IMG/VR virus record: IMGVR_UViG_3300009152_002590
Span: 1-33,454 of that record
Direction: 5' to 3' (one strand)
Source of the DNA: a virus
Length of the DNA stretch: 33,454 nucleotides
Positions 14,556 through 21,632 of the stretch are shown here, in pieces (position 1 is the first letter of the stretch; every line of letters starts with the position of its first letter). Both the position numbers and the translations under genes were made by a program. The notes beneath the pieces were generated by a model that did no database searches, was not told where the DNA came from, and saw nothing but the letters and a program-made list of their open reading frames with translations.

Positions 14556-15665
14556 ATGCCTGATGAAGCCACACCGACAGCCGTTACCCCAGACGCAGAG
14601 GTAACGCCCGCCTCGAATCCAGCACCAGCTCCCGCCGCTGAAACACCGCAACCACCGGCGACTACCAAGGCGCTGACCCTGGAGGAAGCCATGGAGGCGG
14701 TGGATTTTGGCAAAATGACCGATGCACAGATTTCGGCTTTTGAGAGCGGTGATTTTTCTTCTCTTGGACTGCCCGGCCCGAGTGCGCCAGCGGCACCGGC
14801 CAGCGAAGACGAACCGCCCGCCACTCCACGGAAGGCTGCGCTCGCCGCAGCAACGCCCGAGCAGCTTCGGGAGGCTGGGGAATCCATTCCCAACCGTGTC
14901 TCAATAGCTTCCCTAGCCGCTGAGGATCGGGCGCGCACTGTCCGCGCCTTGGAATTGATCCGTGGAGGCAAGTCTGCCGCGCAAGCCTTCGCCGAAACTT
15001 TCGGCATTACGACCGCCCCAGCGCAAGATGCGACTGAAACCCCTGCCGCCCCAGCCATGCAGCCGGTGCCTGAGGTGCCAAATGAGGTTGCAGACCTGGA
15101 AGGACAACTCGCCGTTCTTCAAAGCAAATACCAGCAGGCCAAGGCTGCGTATGATCCGGCGGCTACCGATTTCTTGGAGCAGATCCAGGATGTGAAGTTC
15201 GACCTGCGTGAAGCCAAGAACCGGGTCGCTTCTGTTGCGGCGCAGTTCGAGACCGAGCAGACCCGGAGCCACCAACGGGTGCTTGACCAGTACTCTGACC
15301 TCATCACTTCAAACCCGCAGTTCTTACCGCTGTGCGATCATGAGATTTCGCTTGCGCAAAAACAGAATGACCCAATCCTTTCGCAACCTGACTGGCCCGA
15401 GAATATCGCCAAGAGGGTTCAATCCAAGTATTTCCAACGCGAGGCCGTGAAGAACGCTGAGCCGAAGAATAGCGAGGCACAACCGATTCCACCCGCCCCG
15501 TCTAATGCGGTGCGACTTCCTGGATCACCCACCGGCCCCGGTTTCGCTGCTGGCACCCTGTCACCACAGGTGGCACAGGCCGAAGTCGATAAGCTGACGC
15601 CCGAGCAAGAAGAGGCTTTCATCAAGGAACTCGACAGGATCACTGCGCCGCCAAGGCGCGCTTAA
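14556..15665 (+). CDS. Scaffold-like head protein upstream of the capsid gene
   Basis: A protein of 369 residues, acidic and rich in Ala, Pro, Glu and Thr, without signal or membrane segment. The first 110 residues are low-complexity (TPASNPAPAPAAETPQPP and similar). A long helical and likely coiled-coil segment lies at about 175-245 (DLEGQLAVLQSKYQQAKAAY ... LREAKNRVASVAAQFE). The C-terminus ends in LTPEQEEAFIKELDRITAPP and basic residues. Lacking conserved motifs, it is placed by composition and position: scaffolding proteins are acidic, helical, disordered, and encoded just before the major capsid gene, as here. It would guide procapsid assembly and leave. Internal head protein is the alternative. 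Confidence 0.65.
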   Translation: MPDEATPTAVTPDAEVTPASNPAPAPAAETPQPPATTKALTLEEAMEAVDFGKMTDAQISAFESGDFSSLGLPGPSAPAAPASEDEPPATPRKAALAAATPEQLREAGESIPNRVSIASLAAEDRARTVRALELIRGGKSAAQAFAETFGITTAPAQDATETPAAPAMQPVPEVPNEVADLEGQLAVLQSKYQQAKAAYDPAATDFLEQIQDVKFDLREAKNRVASVAAQFETEQTRSHQRVLDQYSDLITSNPQFLPLCDHEISLAQKQNDPILSQPDWPENIAKRVQSKYFQREAVKNAEPKNSEAQPIPPAPSNAVRLPGSPTGPGFAAGTLSPQVAQAEVDKLTPEQEEAFIKELDRITAPPRRA

Positions 15666-15727
15666 TCGTGTCCCAAGGTGGTAGTTTCCGGCAGTTCATA
15701 GCACCCATTTCTACCTAATTTACCGTC

Positions 15728-17296
15728 ATGCCTACTTATCACGCAGAATCAATCGTTTCCACATTGGCAGCCGCCGTTGCGGCTGATCCGTCAGTCGTCG
15801 CAAAGGTCTATTCCCAGCAGCTCCGCAAGGGCGCACGCTCGGTGGATGACTTCGCGATGTTCGAGGGCGGCGAAGGCTCCGGCAAGCCATTCATCGTTCG
15901 CAAAGACCTTGCGTCGGCGCAAGCTGGCGATGAAGTCAAATTCACCGTCATGAGCCAGCCTCGCGGCCCCGGAGCGCGGGGCGAGCAACCTCTCCGTGGC
16001 AATGAGTCCAGCGTGGACTTCAAGACCTTCGGCTGTGTGGTGGACTTCTGGCGCGATGCCTTCAAGTTCACCAAGAAGCAGATGAAGTTCATGGCTGCGG
16101 GCGGTGGTGTGAAGTCCGCCGTGCTGCTGGCCCTGCGTGAAAAGCTGGGTCGCCGCCGCATGAACGACATGAAGATGGCCCTCAAGCTCCAGACCTCGGG
16201 CAACATCATCTACCCGAATGGGCGCAAGACCCTGGCCAGCCTCAATGCGCTGGACACGCTGACGCCTTCCGGCATCACCAATGCCATCCCGCAGTGGCGG
16301 CGTCTCGGTGGCCGCAGCATTGTGGTGACGAGCAAGCACGGCAGCCCGGTGTACAAGCCGATGGTGTACATTCCTGATGCGGCCATCGCCAGCATCAAGA
16401 ACTCCTCCAGCTACGAGCAGGCGGCGATGCATGGTGGAGCCAAGAGCAACGAGGAAAACCCGCTCTTCTCCGGCAAGCTGCTGGACTGGAACGGCGTGGG
16501 CCTCTTTGAGCATGCGTCCGTCGATCCTGAGAACGACCAGTGCGCCGATCCGCTGGCACCGCGTGCAACGCTCTCGACTGGGTTCGGGGTGGATTCTGCC
16601 GTCGGTTCCTGCGTCCTCAAGAGCCATGCCACCGACACTAAGACGCCTTACATGGCATGGATGGGCGGCTACGCCTATGAGTGGTATGAGGGCCAGACAA
16701 CGAAGGATGCGACCTGGATCGCCTTCTACGCCGCGCTGGCTGCTGCCACTTACTACGGCTGGGTCATCAATCCCGATGGCTCTGTCGGTTTTGTGAGCTG
16801 GCTGGGCTCTGCGAACGACGGGAACAAGATCACGGTGAACGCGATCCTGAACCCGGACAACACGAACGACGCTTCCACACTTGGTGTAGCGACGCTGGGC
16901 AACTTCATCGCTACCGGGGATTCCTGGGGCCTGAACACCGCTGGTAATGCCTACACACGCGCCGCAGGGGGCACAGGTGCCACATCCAACTGCTCGCCGG
17001 ACTTTGTCTGGACCTCGGAGTTTGATGCGGGTGCCTACATCATCCCATGCAACGCCAATGGCGCTGTGGACATGTGCAGCCTGATTCTCGGGCAGGAAAG
17101 CGCCGTGCGCTGCTATGCGCAGGACGACCTCCTCGTGGGCGACAAGGACGATTACTCCTTCGTCGATGGTGGCGGCTATGAAACCGTCTTTGGTCAGGCC
17201 CCGTGCATCCGCACGGATGGCAAGACCAGCGGCTACTCCTTGCTGCGTCATGCCGGTCAGCACCCCGGCCTCGAAGTGCCCACTCTGAGCGCCTAA
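15728..17296 (+). CDS. Major capsid protein, N4-gp56 / DUF4043-like
   Basis: A protein of 522 residues. The first 120 residues carry the pattern of the N4-gp56 and DUF4043 capsid families: GSGKPFIVRKDLASAQAGDE, then VKFTVMSQPRGPGARGEQPL, RGNESSVDFKTFG and a helical DFWRDAFKFTKKQM. This corresponds to the N-arm and E-loop side of the HK97 fold. It is longer than N4 gp56 (about 400 residues); the extra part is probably the Gly/Ala/Asn-rich insertion in about residues 305-430, which could be a surface domain. It follows the scaffold-like gene and is followed by a strong terminator, as expected for the most expressed phage gene. The start ATG lacks a Shine-Dalgarno sequence. Confidence 0.8.
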   Translation: MPTYHAESIVSTLAAAVAADPSVVAKVYSQQLRKGARSVDDFAMFEGGEGSGKPFIVRKDLASAQAGDEVKFTVMSQPRGPGARGEQPLRGNESSVDFKTFGCVVDFWRDAFKFTKKQMKFMAAGGGVKSAVLLALREKLGRRRMNDMKMALKLQTSGNIIYPNGRKTLASLNALDTLTPSGITNAIPQWRRLGGRSIVVTSKHGSPVYKPMVYIPDAAIASIKNSSSYEQAAMHGGAKSNEENPLFSGKLLDWNGVGLFEHASVDPENDQCADPLAPRATLSTGFGVDSAVGSCVLKSHATDTKTPYMAWMGGYAYEWYEGQTTKDATWIAFYAALAAATYYGWVINPDGSVGFVSWLGSANDGNKITVNAILNPDNTNDASTLGVATLGNFIATGDSWGLNTAGNAYTRAAGGTGATSNCSPDFVWTSEFDAGAYIIPCNANGAVDMCSLILGQESAVRCYAQDDLLVGDKDDYSFVDGGGYETVFGQAPCIRTDGKTSGYSLLRHAGQHPGLEVPTLSA

Positions 17297-17307
17297 TCCT
17301 CAATCGC

Positions 17308-17350
17308 GGCCCGCGTGGTGTGATAGCCACGCGGGCCTACCTCTTTTTTT
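17308..17350 (+). terminator. Intrinsic terminator after the capsid gene
   Basis: A perfect 11-bp stem, GGCCCGCGTGG (17308-17318) pairing with CCACGCGGGCC (17327-17337), with an 8-base loop, then TAC-CTC and a run of seven T at 17344-17350. The stop of the capsid gene is 11 bases upstream. The T run starts six bases after the stem, slightly farther than ideal, so partial read-through into the next gene is possible. Confidence 0.85.
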
Positions 17351-17355
17351 ATCCT

Positions 17356-18192
17356 ATGAAGCCCAATACCACACTGCCCGCCCGTGTCGATTCTGCGATG
17401 CTGGCCAAGTACCGTCAAGACGGTGAGCCCGTCATCATCCTGAAGCTGATCGGCGTCGGGAACACTGCATTGTTCGATTTCCGCGACAAAGGGACACGGT
17501 CCTACGTCTTCCGCTTTGATTCCACTTTCGGCGGCCACATCATCCGCATCCCGCTGAGCCTATGGCAGGCAAACAAGGGTCAGATGGCCCATGACATCAT
17601 GGATCAGCGACGCACGACGCAAACCATGATCGTGCTGGTGGAGATGCCGACTCCAGCCCCAATTGAGCAGCCAAGCCTCACAGAGCCTTTGACTGCAACC
17701 AATGCAGGCGATGCGCAATTCACCATCGACTGCATCAAGGCTACTATCGCATCATACAAGGATAGCGATAACTCAAACGCTGAGGAGAGTTTGCGGGAGT
17801 GCCTGGATCGCATCAGCAATGCAGTCTCTGGCACCATTACCGCCCCTGCCAGCACTCCAGAATCCCCCCAAATGGGCGCAACGGACACGAGCGCAGAAGT
17901 CCGAAACGTGGTTGGGCCGGATGATGTGCCGACCGTTGCGCCCGCCTCTTCTCCTTCCAACGAAACCACGGCAGATGACGGCAGCCAGCACATGGTTGGT
18001 GACGTGCATCTGTTTCAGGCTGCTTACGACCTTGTCGAGTCGCCAAAACGGCTCAAGGCGCTGGCAGCCCTGCTCGGCGTTGAAGAAACGCCGCTGCGTG
18101 AAGCCATCGGATGCCCGATGTCCAAGGTCGAACTCGTCACCGCTGGCTGGGTTCGCCGCAAGGAATCCACCTCAACCCCAACCGCCCCATGA
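17356..18192 (+). CDS. Unknown protein after the capsid gene
   Basis: A protein of 278 residues starting just behind the terminator T-run, without a Shine-Dalgarno sequence. The N-terminal 95 residues (VDSAMLAKYRQDGEPVIILK ... FGGHIIRIPLSLWQANKG) look like a small beta domain. A Pro/Ala/Thr/Ser-rich linker follows at about 100-215, and a helical C-terminal domain contains LFQAAYDLVESPKRLKALA. I do not recognise either domain. Small proteins with N-terminal beta domain and linker are common as capsid decoration or head-tail components, but this is only position-based. Its stop overlaps the GroES-like gene start by ATGA. Confidence 0.72.
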   Translation: MKPNTTLPARVDSAMLAKYRQDGEPVIILKLIGVGNTALFDFRDKGTRSYVFRFDSTFGGHIIRIPLSLWQANKGQMAHDIMDQRRTTQTMIVLVEMPTPAPIEQPSLTEPLTATNAGDAQFTIDCIKATIASYKDSDNSNAEESLRECLDRISNAVSGTITAPASTPESPQMGATDTSAEVRNVVGPDDVPTVAPASSPSNETTADDGSQHMVGDVHLFQAAYDLVESPKRLKALAALLGVEETPLREAIGCPMSKVELVTAGWVRRKESTSTPTAP

Positions 18193-18524
18193 ATTCACCT
18201 GGAATCCACCCGTTGACCAATCATCTCCTGCTCGATGTCACTCCGCAGGAGCAAACCACCGCCGCAGGCATCGTCCTACCCACTGCCGTGCAGGGTGCCA
18301 GCACGCGCATGGAGGCCGTCATCGTCGGGCGCGGGCCTGACTGCACGCGCCCGCAGCTCACCTGCGGCACTCAGGTGTATGTGGGCCGTTACGCCAGCAG
18401 CGAGCTCATGCGCGGCGGACGTAGCTACAGGCTTGCACTGGAGACAGACATCATCGCCACGCTTGATGTCGTGGGTGCAAGCCTGCCACCGCCGACCGTG
18501 ATGCCCATTCACCCTGGACTCTAA
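18189..18524 (+). CDS. Phage GroES-like co-chaperonin (Cpn10)
   Basis: A protein of 111 residues with the Cpn10 pattern: HPLTNHLLLDVTP (as RPLxDRVLV in GroES), then a mobile-loop segment AAGIVLP with the hydrophobic IVL at residues 28-30 that contacts GroEL. These are followed by EAVIVGRG, GTQVYVGRYASSELM and the closing ETDIIATLD (as ESDILAIVE in GroES). By family it caps the host GroEL ring to fold substrate proteins. T4 gp31 and RB49 CocO are the known phage examples, and gp31 is needed to fold the T4 capsid protein. Placed two genes after the major capsid gene and ATGA-coupled upstream, it is most likely for folding that capsid protein. No GroEL gene is visible, so it would use the host ring. 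Length matches the family (about 95-110). Confidence 0.9.
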   Translation: MNSPGIHPLTNHLLLDVTPQEQTTAAGIVLPTAVQGASTRMEAVIVGRGPDCTRPQLTCGTQVYVGRYASSELMRGGRSYRLALETDIIATLDVVGASLPPPTVMPIHPGL

Positions 18525-18530
18525 CCGCTC

Positions 18531-19475
18531 ATGACCATTCGGGATGTTGCACAAAGCATGCTGTCCTACCTCCGGGCTGAGCAGCGCGGCATCCCCTACG
18601 GTGGCGACACGGCTTACACCGACCCACTGCCGGATGTCGTTGCCTCAATCAATTCGGCCTTGCAGCGCATGGCGGTGTTCGCGCCCCTGTTCGCCACCAA
18701 GCAGCAGCGGAGCGCCTACTTCCGTGCGCCGTCCACGCTGGCCGTGACTGGGCTGACACGGGGCGGCATGACCGCGACAGGTGCTTTTCCTGCATGGTCT
18801 GCGGGCTGCTGGGTGCAACTGCCAGGCGATGCGGCGATGAACCGCATTCTGTCGATCACAGGCACGACGGCAACGCTGCAGTTCCCCCATTTGTCTGACA
18901 GCGCGGCAGGCACCGCCACAATCAACGTGGATACCGTGGAGCTTGATGCGGATGTGATCACCGTGCTGGAGCCGGTGAGATACCGCAACAGCCGGTGCAA
19001 AGTCCGTGCTGCACAGAATCGGGAAGAACTCGCGCAGCCATGCGGGGAGGCGCGGTATTTCATCGAAACCGCGAACTCCAATGGCGGGGTGCGGCATCGC
19101 ATGATGGTGTCTGGCTACGTGTCGGAAGATACCGTTTTCGAGTTTCAGGCGCGGGTGGCTGCACGGCACATCACCCTGGCCGATGTCTATACAGACACCA
19201 GCGGTTATCCCGACCCCGGCGTGCCAGTGCCGGTGCCTGCACAGTTCGTGGAGTCTATTTTCCTCCCGCTGGCGATGGATGATTTCTTTGCCACGCCATC
19301 CGTGGTGAACTACGACGTTGCCGGCCTGCGCAATCAAGATGCTCCCAAACTGATCCGCGAACAGGCGCAGACCGCGTTGGCGATGCTGGAGAAGATGAGG
19401 CCGCAGGGAAGTAAGCCGGTCAGCCTTTGGCCAGCCTTTGGTGGCTTGAGCCGCCGCACTTCGCATTGGTGGTGA
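18531..19475 (+). CDS. Unknown virion-type protein, last gene of the + block
   Basis: A protein of 314 residues. It begins with a helical segment (IRDVAQSMLSYLRAEQRG), then PDVVASINSALQRM, which resembles the N-terminus of phage head-tail connector or adaptor proteins (the region where they meet the portal). The middle is beta-rich with short Thr/Ala repeats, and it ends with a helical QAQTALAMLEKMRPQG. No family can be named with confidence. Location after the capsid and the GroES-like gene supports a head-completion or tail-adaptor role. It stops at 19475 and is followed by the convergent gap. Confidence 0.7.
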   Translation: MTIRDVAQSMLSYLRAEQRGIPYGGDTAYTDPLPDVVASINSALQRMAVFAPLFATKQQRSAYFRAPSTLAVTGLTRGGMTATGAFPAWSAGCWVQLPGDAAMNRILSITGTTATLQFPHLSDSAAGTATINVDTVELDADVITVLEPVRYRNSRCKVRAAQNREELAQPCGEARYFIETANSNGGVRHRMMVSGYVSEDTVFEFQARVAARHITLADVYTDTSGYPDPGVPVPVPAQFVESIFLPLAMDDFFATPSVVNYDVAGLRNQDAPKLIREQAQTALAMLEKMRPQGSKPVSLWPAFGGLSRRTSHWW

Positions 19476-19727
19476 GGCGAGAACTCTGCCCGATCTGCTG
19501 GGGACATGGCCGCTCGCTATGGGTGAGCAGCTGCCTTTGCACGGGAGATGTGATGAATTCGCCCGGCTTCTTCAGAGCGATGGGACACGCGGCATTCCCG
19601 GTGCGCGTGGATCTCAAAAACCGCGCTGCTACTGCTGTGCCCGCTGCGTGCAGACCGCCACCTACCCCACGAAAAAAGGGGGCGTTTCGTGGGGAGCGTA
19701 CCGAGGAGCTGGTTTGAATGGAATACC
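19476..19727. other. Convergent gap between the two gene blocks
   Basis: 252 bases between the stops of the + block and the giant - gene. It holds a perfect inverted repeat (listed separately). A frame of 83 codons on the + strand from ATG 19519 runs into the 3' end of the giant gene; its product (Cys-rich middle, GVSWGAYRGAGLNG) is not recognised, and it may be chance. I see nothing else here. Confidence 0.5.
19665..19694. repeat. Inverted repeat, possible bidirectional terminator
   Basis: CCCCACGAAA (19665-19674) and TTTCGTGGGG (19685-19694) form a perfect 10-bp stem with a 10-base loop. It lies between convergent genes, where a bidirectional terminator is expected. No T-run follows on either strand outside the stem, so termination efficiency is uncertain. 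Confidence 0.5.
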
Positions 19728-21632
19728 TCAATTCAGCTTTCTGGCAGCCATGGCTGTCATGAGTGCCTGATCACGATAGACACTCTGCACCTTGCGGATG
19801 ATGTCTTTCATGTCGTCCACGTCCTTCTCGGTGAGATCGCGGCCTTGATAGGTGGTGCCGAGGGCGGCACGGGAGGCCTTGCCAGCCTTGGTGACGAAAT
19901 CGAGGTATTCAGTGTCGTTGAGGCTGATTTTCACCTGCTTGCCGCCGATGGTCCGCTGAATCTCGCGTGAAGGTGCTGCAACGCCAAATGACTCATCGTG
20001 CGTCATGTTGTAGCGTTGCAAGGCCACGTCGAGCGGATCCACGCCGCCTGCGTCGCGAACCTCGACCGGGGAGAGCAAGCGCAGCATCCAGTCGGTGTTG
20101 GGGCCGCCGGTGCCGGTGTTCTTGGCGGCTTCACGGCCCCAGATGTCCACGGCAGGCATGGGTGTGAGGGGATTGGATGCAGCGGGGAAGAGGCCGTAGC
20201 CGATGCGGCGCTCCAAGGTCTCCCAGAAACCCATGTTGTTGGGAAGATCGGTTTCGCGGAAAACAGCGTCACTGGTGCGGGCGGGCTGGCGGATGAGGTT
20301 TGGCAGGAAGCCAATGGCAATGTTTGTGGCCCATTTCGTGCCGAAACGCTGCGGGTCTTGGGTGGCGTTCACAAGGTCCGAGATGCCCTGCAGGAAAGTC
20401 TTGTCCTGCAGGTTGGTCATCATTCCCATGCCGACTTTGCCCCAGACCTCATCAATGGGTTTGCCGCTCTGGAACTCGCGGATGGCGTCGATGGTGAAAG
20501 CGAGCGCCGAGGCGAAGGGATCGAGGCGCTTGTAGCTGTACCATTTGTCACCGATGCGGATCGACTGCGGCGGCGCGGTGCGGTAGGCGATTTCGCGCTC
20601 GCCAGGCGAGGTGGAGCGCCATGGAATGGTGCCAGTGATGAACGGCAGCTCGTCCTCGTCATCCCCCGGCTTGACCAGCGCGGAGAGACCAAGGATGAAT
20701 CCCCATGCCACGATCTGGTTGGTGATGTCATCGAGGGCACGGGCCGCGTTGTAGATGCGCCGGGCTTCTTCGACATTGCCCTGCTTGTAGCGGTGGAGAG
20801 CGCGGGTGGCGTCGATGATGGCGAGCAGACCGCCCACGGGTGACATGGTGACGCCCGCCTTGAAAATGTTCGTGGGCGTGTCCACAAACGGAAAGGTGAA
20901 GTGGGCCAGCCCTTTGAGAGCGCGGCCAAAGTCGCCCTTTTTGGTGCGAGTGATGAGAGCGGCCAAGTTGTCAATGACATCGACTGTGCCGTGTCCGGGC
21001 TGCAAGGGACTTTCCAGCTTGCCGTAACCGCGCACCTCCTGGGACTGGAAGGTGATGCGCTTGGATTGTGCGAGCGCCCGCTCCCACGCGAGAGAACCGG
21101 GCTCCATGAGTTCCGAGATGGCGTTGGCCAGCGCAAGGCCGGTTTTTCCCTCATTGCGGGCGATCTGACGCGCCTGTGCCGCTACCTCGATGCGTGTGAA
21201 GAATGACTTCACAAACTCGTCTGCGGCCCCCATGAGACGGAAGGAGATGCCACGCATGATCTTACCGAGCTTGCCTTTCAGGGCCGGTGGGTAGTCCTCT
21301 TTGAAAAGCACGCCGTTGTCATCGAGCATCTGGAGGGCGTAGGCGTCAAACAGGCCGGTTTCGTTCTTCCAGGACTTCATTCCATCCAAGAAGGCCGACC
21401 GGATGGCTGGGAGTGTGGCGGCGATCATGGCCGGGATGTCCGCGAGGCTCGCGGCGTCGGGCTTGAAGCCAAACATGCGGGCAATATCGGCCTGGGCTCC
21501 TGAAGCCAGTTTTTTGAAACTTGCCTCGTAGGTGCCGTAGGTGAGACCGGACACAATGTTGACGACATGGGTCTGCGGCCCGGAGAGAATGGAGGCGCGC
21601 CAGTACTCGCTGATCTTGTCGAAACCGTTGGA
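19728..21632 (-). other. C-terminal module of the giant protein
   Basis: About residues 3930-4563. It opens with YWRASILSGPQTHVVNIVS, a pattern I associate with C-terminal parts of large phage proteins. Long helical stretches follow, with a hydrophobic segment near 4230-4255 (IVAWGFILGLSALV) and a helical end. The region may form the internal-virion or membrane-contacting part that helps ejection. Function not established. Confidence 0.5.

Noticed and set aside
15791-17263. 490-codon open frame on the minus strand under the capsid gene
   Set aside because: High-GC antisense shadow. Its product has the His/Arg/Gly-rich look of antisense frames, while the + frame encodes a recognisable capsid protein.
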